Counted from the stretch's first letter, positions 34,801 through 46,984 are shown. The stretch: DNA of 64,000 nt from Hyposmocoma kahamanoa (GCF_003589595.1 NW_020653391.1:4988396-5052395), one strand, 5' to 3'. Notes: a model not told the origin generated them from the sequence alone. Program-made: numbers and translations.

Positions 34801-37800
34801 GTAACTTTTGTAATTTTCGACTCAAGGGCTTGGCAACACCACGGCAACATTGTTATTATAACCTGTTATTTTCGATTTAATCGCGGATAACGGATGACTA
34901 TCCGCAATTCACACAATGAAATAAAATCTGCTACTGTTATAAAGCTATTGTAGCCATTAACCAATAAACCAAAACAAAATGGATGTTTTCGGCACCAGCC
35001 CCCGTAGCATGACTACGCATGATAATCGCGATGCGCGCGATAAAATTGAAATAAGCGGGCGCTATTGGTTATCTAAATTAGATCTGATTGAGATAGCCAA
35101 TAACGCGCGTTTATTTCAATTTTATCGCGCGCGTCGCGACAATCATGCGTAGCCATGCTATAGAGCAGTTGTATTTACATTGATTGATATTAACTGCCTA
35201 TCGATATGGAATATTAAAATCGACATTATTCCAATCGCATAAAGCATAAAATCGTGGTTTCAAGTATCTGACTTAATAATAATAAATAAATAAATAACGC
35301 ACACACTCAACATAGCCTCGCACTAGGGAAACCCTGTGTCGCGGGTGCCATGGACACACACATAGACAACCACAAATTACACCCAAACTCACGAGAGAAA
35401 TAAATGTAAGGCATACAAACATTTCTCCCGGCCCGGGAATCGATCCTGGGACCTCTGCGTGGCATGGTAACCGTTCGGCCACGGAGGCAGTTGAATATAT
35501 AATATGTTAATAAGATAACAGATAACAATCAAATATAAAATGAAAAAGAGAACTTTACATTGTGCACTGAAAGACAATAACGGTAAGATTTGCAAATCGT
35601 AGCATCGTCCAATCATTTGATTAGCGGTATTGTCTCTCATTGCCTATTGGCTATTGCACACCGGCTTGATCGCACTAAGTAATCACAACAGTAGAATAGC
35701 AGCATAACAACAGCAGTATAGACAGTTGTTCGATAATGAGCAGTGATCGGAATTGAGAGAGTTAATTTGGCTAAACTAAAGAACAACGTGGACATTCCCT
35801 TCTACAAATTTGGAGATTTCTCCAAACTGATTATATTTGAATATGCGTATTATTTATTGACATCTGAGTATATTGGCGACAAATTATTATTTCCTATTAA
35901 GTATTTGCTACAAGTCATTATCTCAAAAAATTATATTATAGATGTGTTTCTGTAGGAACTTACATATTCATATACTTCAGCCATTTAAAGAATAAACATG
36001 AGACAACCTATACTTTGGAATTTTCAAAAAAAAACGCATTGATGACGAAATGGGTATGTCCATACCAAGAAAACGTTCATACTTTAGATAGATTAACTCC
36101 CTCGATTCCGATAACTGATAATGAGTTATACATTGAGTAAGAATAATGCATTGTTTGCTGTTGTAATAATGACCAAATTACCATCTCCAAAAATTAGTAT
36201 AGTACAGTAGCTATTCGAAGTACGAATTCTACGCAGACGACGTGGTCGCTGGCACCGGCTATTAAGTACAACATGTTCACTTTCCATTTTGATACATTTA
36301 AGGAACTCTAACTCTATTAATAAACCAGAATGTCCGTGCTAAAGGGTTTTTGTCTCACGCCACATAAAACATTATGGAACGATTGATATTGGAACTGATG
36401 CAATGAAAACGAATGTAGAAGGAACAGTAAATAAAATTTTATCGTTGCTTCATACAATAATTTAATTGACAATATTTGCTTTATTGAGTATCATTTCATG
36501 ATGTTTTAAGTATCATGATATTCAAATATTTTTTGTGAAAATTAGTGAACCAGTTTGTTGTTAAGATCCAACAAATGCAAAGAAAAATTTCTTCGATCCA
36601 GCTAGACTCAAACCAGCTACTTTTTCGCCAAAACAAATTTATTGCTCTCCCTACTGAGCTACGGCATGAGTTTGCAGACCTTACGAATTTGTTTTTGGAG
36701 AGAGTGAAAAACTTGTGAGAAATATATGAAAGGAGAGCGATAGCCCCGGTTTGACGAAAAAGTGGCTGGTTCGAATCCCAATCGAAGGAATTTTTCTATG
36801 TGTTTGTTCCATCTTTGCATCAATATACTATTGGCAATGTTAACACCTACCGGTTAGCACTATGGGTGTTAGATGAAAAGATCCCTAGTCAATCAAAGAC
36901 TATTTTCGGAAATCAAACTTGTCTACCAGTACCATTCTGGGTATCTTTGGTAATGTTCTGGAGCTAATTTCTTAGCTCTAGTACTTATAGTACACGAAAA
37001 TCCGTAGCTTGCGGCCAGTGCTGTAGGAAGTGTATTCTACAATGTCATGCCAGTCAACATTCAATCTTATACTACTTAGAGGGTCTACGATAGTAACGTC
37101 ACGCGCTCGTTGTAAGCTACGCGCCCTCTAGCGTTCGGCGCGAACCATCGTCCGCGCGGTTGCGAAGGATTAGCGGCCCACATTCCTCAGGCGGCCTTGA
37201 ACCCTTCGCTGTTTTAATCAGGGGTGCTGTAAAATTTGCTATACAAAATAGTCAACAATTTCCTCTTTAGTGACAACTAGAGGTGTTGTTTGCTGGCACT
37301 CTATTAGTTAACATTGTAGTTTAGAAAAAAACCTTTCTAATCCTATATTTAGCCTCCCTCCATTAACTTTCATGCTCCCCAAAGCGTATAGCAAACCCAG
37401 GAGTATGATAAGATTCTTGGAGGAGCTCGAGTGGCATGAGTTGGACACTGTACCTATCACACGCAAAATAAGCGCCTATATGTGGAGTTGCGGACACCAG
37501 CCCGTTATACAATACCATACCACCCTATTATTCATTTCATCTTGTTTGTGGCTGGTTTCTATCAATTGCCATTGCTGCAAGTACCTAATCATTACAGTAA
37601 AGAACCTGAAAATGTTGGTACGTTTGAGAAAATAAATATATGCGATTTAGATTTGAAATATTATGTGTATTCTTATTAACCTTTCCAATCAAGTTTGGTT
37701 CATGGATAACATATTGTGATTGTATGGAATATGTGTTTGTAAACATGATCACATTCAGATATGTTTATTGGATGATTTAAAGAATGTTTGCTAGGTATTT

Positions 37801-39356
37801 CCTTTCATCATTGGACAATATGGATTACTTACATATGCAACCAACAATGCGGGCATCGAAACAAGAAGGCACAAGTGTAGGTTGTTCACGTGTGCCAGCA
37901 GCCTTCTTCAACACCTTCATGTTGAAAGGATCATCGTCTCCAGACTCAAGTGCTAGCAATTCCTTCTTCTCAAGACCGGTTGCATGCTCAAGTGGGTCGG
38001 GCATCACTAGGGGTGTTATAAAAGTTACATGAAATCTTTGTGCTACTGTACATTGCTAATGTGTGCAATAAAAAGCTTATTTATTTTATCTTATAGTACA
38101 GTGAATTCCCAGTTCAACTGCCTCAACCATTTATTATGATAACAAGTGTACAAAATTATTTCATCCTACATTTGGAATATTAAAACACATATATATGTCA
38201 AAACAGCAGTGACAAAGTGTTTGATGGTTAAAATTACGATCTCCAAGCCCAATATCATAAAGCCATAAGGCACAATTTCAAATTATCCCTCTTATTTCTG
38301 TACACACTGCTTTTAACTCAGCAATTAATTGGTTACAACACAATTATTTAAAAAAAAATTGATTGTGGCCATAACTGTTTTTAATACTTTTGGAGCTTTT
38401 TTTTGGCTAACTCAAAATTGTATTTTATTTTGGAATTCGTTCAAAAATAATACTAGAAATATGTCTAACATATTATATAATGCTTCAGTCAAATTTATGT
38501 ATTTTTTAAAACATAACAAGTTACAATTGTTTGTTTACTGTTTTGTAGATTGCATTTAAAGTTACATACTATGGTCTTCTTTAGCTGTCAAATTGGGCCT
38601 CTTACATTGTAACAACTATAAACAATAACATTGATACAAAAAGATCAATAAAAAAAATTATACAGGGTTTTTCAAAAAAAATTTTTATTTTGTATTTTAT
38701 TTGAATTTTAATATTAAGTAACTCCTTCAATTGCCTCAATTATGTTAAACATGAACATTTTAAGTCTAATTAAAAATAAATACAGATATTGAATCTCCAT
38801 GGATTACGTGTGTAACATAATTTACGTTGACATATCCTGTAGATAAAAGGAAAAGCCAGATAAGATTATGTAGTCATCATAACCTATGGGCAACAAGCAA
38901 ATGTATAAAACACATACAGTATTAAATGGTTTATTAAAATATAATATGTTTATTTAAGATATTTGTGAAAGAACTGAACGGTAATTGACTAGAAAATGAA
39001 CTAGATATCGTACAAAATTTGCGAAAAACGCAATCGATAAAACGTGCGTGAATGCTTCAATGAATAGAAAATTATTAACATATTCATAGCACCTATGCTA
39101 CTTATTTGGTGGCACAAATATAAAGGTCTATTATCTCATACATTTTGCAACTAAACATTAAGATTTTGCGGTGCATTTCCCACGATTTACAACTTTTTTG
39201 ACATTACGTAACGAAATTGTGACAACCACAGTGGTAAATACTATGTAGAAAATTTATATAATTCTTACTTTTGTCGGAATACGCCCGTCGAACGGCGGGC
39301 ATGACGACAGCCCTGAGAGAATTTACGCGAAGAATTTGCCTACAAAGCGATGCCAT
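31854..39356 (-). CDS. COX5B: Cytochrome c oxidase subunit 5B, mitochondrial precursor
   Basis: Nuclear-encoded subunit of respiratory complex IV on the matrix side of the inner membrane, carrying the structural zinc site. Four exons fit in phase: 39356-39269, 38006-37833, 33205-33162 and 31916-31854, giving 122 residues. Residues 1-28 (MASLCRQILRVNSLRAVVMP...RRAYS) form an arginine-rich matrix-targeting presequence. The mature part reads MPDPLEHATGLEKKELL, NPTLVPSCF-like QPTLVPSCFDARIVGCICEE, then TWLWVHK and RRCECGHWYKLVEKAPL. The zinc ligands are GCIC and RCEC. Splice junctions are AAAA|GTAAG to CTAG|TGATG, CATAT|GTAAG to TTCAG|GCG, and AAG|GTGAG to TTTCAG|AAT. A minus-strand AATAAA lies at 31617-31612. 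The introns are large and repeat-rich. Confidence 0.95.
32404..32577 (-). CDS. 57-residue ORF nested in the last COX5B intron
   Basis: A single-exon frame starts ACATGG (a good insect start context) and reads MVKYGYINELHSKPLCLRMP, then HTKYVSPAFLPTVSNQ, and ends GIEVTTY. The composition is protein-like (mixed hydrophobic, charged and aromatic residues, no low complexity), unlike nearby random frames. There is no signal peptide and no membrane segment. It could be a small intronless gene, a retrocopy of a spliced gene, or chance. I do not recognise the family. AATAAA words on the same strand follow near 32325. Confidence 0.4.
   Translation of the reverse strand: MVKYGYINELHSKPLCLRMPHTKYVSPAFLPTVSNQLHFTRKDLLKATDWGIEVTTY
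33596..33822 (+). repeat. Dispersed repeat family A, copy 1
   Basis: It contains, in order, GACGGGCCGAACAAGTCGTA, CCTGATGGTAAGCTACACGC, ACATAAGTTGACAAG, GCCTGTAATTTCACCAGCAC and GCAGTAATGCTCTCATTACTG. The same series recurs at 45388-45656, 56158-56420 and, inverted, at 48350-48657 and 56872-57640. It lies in a COX5B intron. I know it as a common lepidopteran repeat; its class is uncertain. Confidence 0.7.
34092..34310 (-). repeat. Probable RTE-type LINE 3' end
   Basis: In minus orientation it reads TTTTGTCATAT-like flank to a terminal run TAATATT..TATA, with words CACCTAAACCGCTGACCTAA and ATAGAGATAGGTGGGACCTA on the plus strand. The same sequence lies in plus orientation at 46198-46468. Lepidopteran RTE elements have this kind of 3' UTR; the assignment is from memory. 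Confidence 0.5.
35005..35160. mobile_element. 156-bp near-palindromic foldback element
   Basis: The arms of about 70 bp begin TAGCATGACTACGCATGATA and end with the near-complement ATCATGCGTAGCCATGCTA. Both include GCGCGCGATAAAATTGAAAT and its complement. Only a short AT-rich centre (about 35082-35088) is unpaired. The GC-rich ends contrast with the flanks. It lies in a COX5B intron. Confidence 0.75.
35272..35490 (-). repeat. Complete tRNA-derived SINE
   Basis: Minus strand, 5' to 3': a tRNA-like head begins CTGCCTCCGTGGCCGAACGG (A box TGGCCGAACGG), followed by the B-box-like GGATCGATTCCCGGGCC; a body of about 130 bp follows, and then a TTATTTATTTATTTATTATT tail near 35295-35272. The head is most like a tRNA with a TGGCCNAACGG A box. 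It lies in a COX5B intron. Confidence 0.8.
35491..36574. other. COX5B intron DNA, no gene seen
   Basis: A 70-codon plus-strand frame at 35743-35955 is AT-rich and unrecognised. No other features are visible. Confidence 0.4.
36575..36815. repeat. Two SINE-like arms in inverted orientation
   Basis: The left arm (CAAAGAAAAATTTCTTCGAT, then CTACTTTTTCG and CTCTCCCTACTGAGCTACGG) is matched in reverse by the right arm (GGAGAGCGATAGCCC, CGAAAAAGTGGCTGGTTCGA, TCGAAGGAATTTTTCTATG). CCGTAGCTCAGTAGGGAG on the minus strand and GGCTGGTTCGAATCCC on the plus strand are tRNA A-box- and B-box-like. The pair is related to the SINE copies at 21380, 31040 and 49150. Confidence 0.6.
37468..37520 (+). repeat. Short repeat with GAGTTGCGGACACCAGCCC
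   Basis: GCGCCTATATGTGGAGTTGC and GGACACCAGCCCGTTA recur, inverted, near 50930-50975. It is a fragment of an unidentified interspersed repeat in a COX5B intron. Confidence 0.4.
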
Positions 39357-39664
39357 TTTCAGTATTTTTCACACTAAATCGCTTCTCACATTAGCAAGTA
39401 AAAAACTTTTTTTATTATAGAGGTTAAGTAAAAACCGGAAAACCGATTGTGACAAATTGGCTGTCACATGATTGTCACCTTTTTTTTTAACTGCCAGTTT
39501 GTCGAAAGTGATCAAAGACGTAATGAGGTAGAGCCCAAGTGGACATGGCCCCTAGAACGGCTTATTTTTTTCTTTATAGCGGTCACTAGACTTGTGCCAG
39601 TGGCAGTTTTATAAGAATAATATAAAAGTCATGGCGATCATCGCCAGTGCCCCGAAACGTAGCG

Positions 39665-40040
39665 ATGGGCGAGTTGAGTTATTAATATCGATTAACTCGA
39701 GTTACTCCCACAACGAGTCTACTCGAGCTACTTTTTTATGAACTCGAGCTAGCTCATTTCGGTACCCGCCCCGTCGAGCCAAATACTTCATTCATACCTT
39801 TAGTATGTACTACTCATCTATAATTCATAAGCGCACCATCTATTCGTTCCCACTCGGTCGGTTCGGCGACTTTCGAAGCACGCTCGCATCGCGGTCGGCC
39901 GCCCGATCGTGCCCAATTCGGTGAATCGTCGCCGTCGGTTCGAGTTTATAGGAATATACACCGCATCGCTCTCGCTGCTCGCGATTCGCGATTGCTCTGT
40001 CAGAGACCGAATCGAATCAACTCGAGTAACTCGAGTTGAA
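39665..40040. repeat. CTCGAG-rich repeat with a GC-rich centre
   Basis: AACTCGAGTTACTC near 39695 and AACTCGAGTAACTCGAGTTG near 40018 bracket a GC-rich centre, giving an imperfect inverted arrangement. It lies upstream of the COX5B start and downstream of the secreted-protein gene. The minus-strand frame across it looks non-protein. Confidence 0.4.
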
Positions 40041-40863
40041 AAAAATATAACACGTTCCATCGCGTAAGTGACGGTTGCAGCAAAATTACATAACGTCACG
40101 GAGTCACTAGTCATCAAGTTTTTATTTTATGTTTTACATCAACCAGCTTACTGATTGTAAAAGAATCAACTAGACTTAAGGCAAACACAGAAAATAAAAA
40201 ATATAATATTATTTTGACGCCCATTTATTTTAATTAATATCACATGGAAAAAAATATCATAGTTTGAATTCAGTTATTCTAGAATAGACCTACAATCTTC
40301 TATCGATGACATTTTTCATCAAAGAATTTTCTCTTGTATTCATAAGCAGCTGAAATGAACATATACATAATTATTTCAGTTTACAATCGACTAAATTAGT
40401 GAAACACTGACATCGCATAGTCTACGAGCCCCTAGGGTACCAAAATCTGCCTGCATTAATGAGGAATAAACGCAGAAAAAATATACATATAAAGGACTAT
40501 TTTATATTTTTTTTTACTTTTTTTATTTTGGACATCAATTATCTATCTTTAAATTTATTTCTTCTTTCAATCTTTCTAATTGCACTATGTTGTCTAATAT
40601 TTATCAAAAATTGATATTATATAAATTTCGGGCGACTTTACTCTGGAATATAAAACGATTATAAAAAAGGTTCCCAGGAAGCCAATGACGTTTTATCGAG
40701 AAGCTAGAACAAAAATCAATTTATTGATTTTCTTTTCCCGTAATAAATGTTGCTTTAAACTATTTTCGTACTTACTTACTCTTAAAACAAATTGTACTTT
40801 TCGACGAATTTTATAAATTTTACTGCCGCACAAGATCATAGCTGTAACGACCCTTGGATGAAA

Positions 40864-41562
40864 TCAATTTCTCGTTCGTCCACTTCTCTGTATGAAACAG
40901 CCCTTGAAAGAATTCAGTCGTACATCAATTTCCCCTTCTTCAAGCTGAAAAAGAAAATGCTTACCTGGAACTTAACGCAAAATGCTATTTCAGAACATTT
41001 ATGTTAAATGTCTGAGTAGTATCGTTACAATTTTTATACATATGGACTCTTTTAAAATTAAAAGAAAAAAAGGTATTTTTTCATGAAGGTGGACAATAAG
41101 TTTATTTTACAGTTTATTTACCGGGTCTGCCTGATAAAGTTCCCTGTAACATGATGGTGAAACGCATTCTCGTATACAACGAGTCTTTATCAAACCACTT
41201 AAATGGCTACAAGCACTGCTTTGTTCACATGCTGACTCAAATTCTCTGAAAGTCATGTCCTGAAAACATTACATAATGTTTAATTATTATAATTTATATT
41301 ACATAACATCAACGTTACATACCTATTCAAAACGTAACAGTAGCAGACAGATAAATGTGCATGCATGCGTGTGTGTTTCACAAATCGGTATTTCTATGAA
41401 AATAACTGCAATTGCGTAAGTGATACATACGTTTTTCGGTGAATCCTTATACTGATATTCCTTAAAAGAAAATGTCACTGGTGTTTGATCAGCAGCACTT
41501 TTGCAAGCTCCGTACAAAGCTAAAATGATATACCAACCAAACAACACAGATACACGGAACAT
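40864..41562 (-). CDS. Small secreted cysteine-rich protein, function unknown
   Basis: Three exons in phase 0 (41562-41431, 41259-41122, 40944-40864) encode 116 residues. Junctions are AAAAAC|GTATG to TTTTCAG|GAC and CCG|GTAAAT to TTTTCAG|CTT. Residues 1-25 (MFRVSVLFGWYIILALYGAC) form a typical signal peptide, so the product is probably secreted. The mature region has a cysteine array C-x5-C-x10-C-x3-C-x4-C in exon 2, with RECVSPSCYRELY as its most striking part, and the sequence LEEGEIDVRLNSFKGC in exon 3. I recall this last segment as conserved among arthropod proteins, but I cannot name the family. A minus-strand AATAAA lies at 40725-40720. Confidence 0.85.
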
Positions 41563-44500
41563 TTTTATTATTACGTATTGCCGTGTCCCGTTCTATACAA
41601 ATTCTGCGTATGAAAAATCGATAATCTGTAAGCTTGTTGTTGAATGATTGAGAAACATGCGCAGTACAGCTGAGGTCTACAAAATCCAAAGTCAGCGTAG
41701 TTATAAATAATAATCAAAAATCGTGATCGTTTACTGTTCAATAAGAACAATTTTATAGTTATGTTTTACATTTGTGAAGTAATATAGTAAATTACGCTCT
41801 ATTTTTTCCAGTCGATTAAAATATTAATAGATTACCGGTTTTGTTGTGTAGTAACTCTAGAGGTGAATGTACGTTTAGAAACAATGTCCGTTTCTTGGAT
41901 TCTATTATGAGTCGTTCCGTCGTTTCGAGCAAATCACTTGGCTCCTAAGTCGTATGAAATGCAGACTTAAAAATTGTTTTATTGAAAAAGGCTTAAAAAA
42001 AGGTGTCACAGTAAAGTAAAACTATTATTGTTTAATCCTAGGATGGAAAAAAGGATACAGGAAGTATATTCTGAAAACGAGCTTTATACCGTAAATTAAA
42101 AAAAACCTTTCACAAAAACATATGTACCAAAATTTCATTACGGGTGGTAATTGGTGGTATTCCAAACCTTATAATAAGAGATTGTTCGAAACGACCAACC
42201 TATAACGTTCATCAAACGTTCATCAACATAAAATTTAACTTTTCTAAGGCAAATTTGTATATTTTGCATACTTTCTTATGTTATTTAATAACGATTAATT
42301 ATTTATAAACTACTGATTTTTAAATAGAATCCTTCACAGAAAGAGTCGAAATTATTATTTTGGTAAACGAAAATCTTCCGAAAAAAATTAAATCAAAATC
42401 ATAAACTGCGTCTTTTCCGAGTCGAGGCATCTGGCATATAATATTGTGGATGGGCTACCCAACTGGATCGATTCCGATTTGAATTAAAATCAAGGCCTAA
42501 ATTTCTATTTACTGTGTGGCCCGATTTTCGGACACCCCCTCCTTCCAAACTAGTGAAACATCTAGTGAAGAGTACATATGCATCACTCTGAATCAAAATA
42601 TTCGCAATCTCGGTGGTCAAAAATTATTTTGTTGTCATTGAATTTTCCAAGGTAAGTGCGAGAGGTAAAAATATTATTTATGCCAATCTATTTTATATGT
42701 TAGGGCCATTCTTTAGAGGATGGAAGGCCATTCTTCGTTACATTTCATCTTAGAGGATGGAAAAATGTGTCACTAACAAACTCAAGTAATCGAAGAAAAT
42801 AAGTTTAAAAAAAATAAAGTCACGACTTAGTTCTTTAAGTATACGGTGATAATTAATATAATATTGTTTTATTGATAATTGTTCATATGTAACAATTTCA
42901 ATAATTTCAGACAGTAATTTGCAACATTTACATTGCAACCTTTACAAAATTTTATTATTATTACTATCTTCAAAGATTTTAGTACTTCCCAAGCATACAT
43001 CATTACCATCCACCTGTACCTCATTACCATTCTTGTGTATTTCACTACCTTCCACACTTAATTCATTACCTTCTTGTCATAATTCATTACCATCCATTCC
43101 TTCATTACCTTTCTATTTTTTGCAAGAATCAAGAACTTTATATACCTTTACGTGCCTTTGACACTAAAACTATAACTAAGACGAAAACGATCACGATTAA
43201 AAACTTTGTAAATATTTGCATTTTTTTTTCGTTCTGCCAAAATGAACGAATTTGCTCGAAACGGCGGAACGACACATAAATATTAAAAACGGAAGAGACT
43301 GAATTTAATATTTTTATTTTACACTTTTATCTGATTTATTATTATTATTCTTATTATTATTTGAGTTTGCTGCACTTACGTCAATTAAAATTGTATTTTG
43401 ATCTAAAAAAAAAATATCCCAGATAACAATTAAGGGAAAAGCGTAGACGGAGAAAGGGAAAAGTTTATATATTTTGAGCGTACTGCAGTCCTAAGTATTG
43501 CCATTAAAACATGTATTTACGTTTATGGTAGTAATACAATAATTAACTATAGATTGAGTTTTCTTTTTTGATTTGTGATGTTGCCATGTTTTCAGAAAAT
43601 CTACTACATGAGAGGTCTTGTGTTGTAGTAATTGGTAGTTTTTTGCGAAATGTCGTCACGTAACAGCGAAAAATGAGTTGATTCGCGATTTTCTTGAATG
43701 GTTTTGTGATTTTTATTTTTCTGTAATACCCAGGTAGTTTCCCAGTGCAAACCTTAAGAGGACAGAAAAAAACTACAGCTAACTGTTTAATAGTGGCTTA
43801 GACCTTTGTTTTTGTGTTTCATTGTGAAGAAAAGTGTAGTTTCCTATCGAGAAAGGGCATATCTCTACCACAATAATAATCAGCATTTTGTAAGTTATTT
43901 TATTGTTTTCTTTTAACTTAGATTATTAGCATAACATTACTTATTATTATGTTAACAACAGCTTAATAAAGTAGTGGTAATGTACGTGAAATGTTAATTA
44001 CGCCAGACAAATTCATTTTAGATTGAGCGAACCTGTTGTGATCAAAATATTTCTATTAAATAGATAGAATAGTACCTAGGATAAAGTAATGCCTACGCCA
44101 AGGTAGCTGGGAACCGATATAGATTTTTTAATTATTAAATAAAATTGTAAATTCCAATTAGAAAAAGAAAAGGTTTATTTTAAATTATTAATACTGTAGG
44201 CGAATTTTACTCGTAAGTTTGGAGTTTAAGAGTTTGAACAGAGCCCAGTGACTTCGTACCTCTAAAATTGCAATTCAATACCTTTAAATGAATATAGTAC
44301 ACCCTACATTATTTGTATTGTAGTTATATGATTTTTTTTAATCCTATAGCTGGAATTGTATATGTTTCTAACAAATGATTATGGTAAAGTCTTAAACTAC
44401 CCCATCAATTACATAGTCCTGGTGCAATGATGCTATGGCATGGCCAACTACAGGGTAAAAGACAACAGATAACTGTTCAGTCATTATCTATCTATTGGAG

Positions 44501-45387
44501 GTTCAGGTTTATGTGAAGAATCTTCTGCTTTTATAATCATAACAATAGATATGCAACTTATGTTTCTATCTCATTAAAAATGAAAAGTAGAATTTTTTAC
44601 TAAACACATGGTTAGGTTTTCCATAACCATCTGCTGAATTTGTTCAAAATATTCAAGATTTTTACACAACATTTTTTTATAACTGCTTTAGTATTATATT
44701 TACATAGTGTTAAAAGTAAGGGAATAGTGTACTAAACATGCCTAATATAAACAAAAAGATAAAAAAAAATAACGGACTGTGCCCCAGGGCAGCATTACTG
44801 AAATTTTGGAATATTGCCCATATTTTATGGTATTGTAACTAGCAAACTTTTAGATGTTTAACCCGGTATTTACTCTACTAAAGATATGTAGTCATGGAAT
44901 ATAAGATCTTAAGTCTCCTAAGCCTGTGATAACACAATTTCTCAGCCGAATAAACAAATAGAATTCCTATTTGTATCTTTACTACATATGTCTTTCTTTC
45001 AAACATAATAAATCTGTTATAACAATGCACAATGTCAGTCTAAATATTTTGCTTGAACTAAGTGCGTTTAGTGCATTCTCAGTGCATGCAATTGTTTCTG
45101 TTATTACATTAATTTAAATTTCATTGTTTTCAATTTTACACGCATTTAATTGTACCTTTTACTTAAATCGCCTTTGATATTTTTATCAACAACAAATAAC
45201 TAGTCTTGCAACTTGAAAATTCTACATCATTACTATAAAACTTATCATTATAATTATAATTTTATTTCATCTCTTCAATCAAGTTATAATCGTAAGGTTG
45301 GAGCTCTCTAACTAGTAAAATATACCTGTCTCAGAGGATTCTGCTCTTCCACAATTGGAAATTCAGGTACAATTTTTTTTTAATGCA
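41563..45387. other. Gene-poor intergenic DNA
   Basis: No coding frame is supported. At 42700-42760 the word TTAGAGGATGGAA occurs twice. A CATTACC minisatellite lies at 42990-43115. The rest is AT-rich and unremarkable. Confidence 0.45.
42990..43115 (+). repeat. Degenerate CATTACC minisatellite
   Basis: TCATTACC or TCACTACC recurs at least seven times, at spacings of about 18-24 bp (for example ACATCATTACCATCCACC and AATTCATTACCTTCTTG). The plus-strand frame across it is a by-product of the repeat. Confidence 0.65.
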
Positions 45388-45656
45388 ACATGTGCACCTT
45401 GTGGTAAGCGACATGCCTGTTGCAGTGTCACTCAGAGTTTTATATCGCAATGATCTGAGGAGAACTGCCACTGCGCCCGTCACCTGGAGACATTAGTTGA
45501 AAAGTCCTATGTGCCTATGACTTCACTAACAGCATTACCTTTCAAAACTGTAATGCAGTAATGCTCACATTACTGTTACTGCTTGGAGGCTGAATTAGAT
45601 TAGGTAAAAGGACTTCCCTGGACAAACTCTTTCACAAGGAGCTCTACTGCTACAAA
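45388..45656 (+). repeat. Dispersed repeat family A, copy 2
   Basis: It carries the family words GGTAAGCGACATGCCTGTTG, GTCACCTGGAGACATTAGTT, GCAGTAATGCTCACATTACTG and GACAAACTCTTTCACAAGGA, followed by CTCTACTGCTAC. It is almost full length. Confidence 0.7.
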
Positions 45657-46004
45657 CATTTTAAAAGTTTTTGGCTATTGATCTGCCACTCATTATGTCA
45701 AGTACAATAGACTGGCACTCGTATTAGAAAGTTAGGGATCTTAAGTTATTGCTTGTATTTTGATTTAAAAAAAAAAACAGATTATGAAGGCATGTCACAC
45801 TCATTAAAATAGAGGTGTTAAGATGATGTCATACAAGTAAGTTGTTATTAAACAACAATTGGTTAATGCAATCAGATATAGTCTTACCTTTGTTCTTTTT
45901 GTTTACACTTTTGAAAGGAAAATCTTTGGTGTTTGTTTACATAATTTGTTGATTGATGGAATCATACTATATTATAGGGATATTTTTTGTACCTTTTAAG
46001 GCAA

Positions 46005-46021
46005 TAATAATAATAATAATA
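46005..46021 (+). repeat. AAT microsatellite
   Basis: A short perfect run of AAT triplets; a similar one lies near 62480. Confidence 0.7.
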
Positions 46022-46197
46022 ACTTAATGAAAATCATAAACCTGCATGACCATGGTCATATATCATTTTAATGTATGAGTGATGTATTGTCTCAAAGGTA
46101 CAGTTAAGTCGGTAACGGCCAGCACGGCAGTCGGTCGGCTTTGTAGAGGACAAATTATTTACATGAACATTACTTACTGTTGATATTTTATATTGTA

Positions 46198-46468
46198 CTA
46201 GCTGGTGCCCGTGACTTGTGTAGAATAAGTACTTCGAAGTAGCCTATTGTACAATACTAATTTTCATAGTTTTATTGGTTCTCCATACAAGCTTTTATCC
46301 CCCATTTCGCCCATTTTAAGACTTATTTTTGTGACAAAAAGTAGCAGTATGTACTCCAAAATCCCACCTATCTCTATCAAAATTCATCAAAATTGGTTTA
46401 GCGGTTTAGGTGTGAAAACGTAACAGACAGAGAGAGTTACTTTCGCATTTATAATATTAGTTTGGATA
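46198..46468 (+). repeat. Probable RTE-type LINE 3' end
   Basis: It opens TACTAGCTGGTGCCCGTGAC, contains CCCACCTATCTCTATCAAAA and GCGGTTTAGGTGTGAAAACG, and ends TTTATAATATTAGTTTGGAT. It is the opposite orientation of the copy at 34092-34310, and the structure fits the 3' UTR of lepidopteran RTE elements known to me. Confidence 0.55.
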
Positions 46469-46984
46469 GTTTGGGTTAAAATGTACGTGTAAGGAATTTA
46501 ATCCAGGAGCAGAGTGCCTGATAAATGTTGGTGAAATCACGAAGGGGCAGAGATACTTGAAAGATGACTGTCACAGAATAAAATGTGCCGAAATCTTTGA
46601 ACAAATTTTTGAAGGCGTCATCAAATGGGCCATTTTAGAATAAAAGACACACACTTTTGTAAACTCTCTTATTTTTTTAATTATTATTGTTATTAATGTA
46701 ATATAAAATACAATAAAATCATTGTTATTATAAGTATAAAATAAAAGGGCCTTTATCACTTATTTGTTACATGTATATCTAAGGTCGTTGTCGTTTTTTT
46801 TATAGTAAATGATAATGACGGCTTACTATTATATTGCACCGATACTAATATGCTAAATAAGGTTGTATACATGTACAACCTTCACCTAAGCCCATACTGT
46901 ACATATCTTTATATACATTATGAATATTAATAATAAATGAACTAGACAACTGCATCAATTATACTATACCAACGGAATAAAAAA

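Noticed and set aside
39818..40117. 99-codon minus-strand frame
   Set aside because: It covers the GC-rich centre of a repeat and yields an Arg/Ser-rich product without recognisable features.
42919..43161. 80-codon frame rich in LPS and SLP words
   Set aside because: It is the translation of a CATTACC minisatellite; the periodicity explains the pattern.
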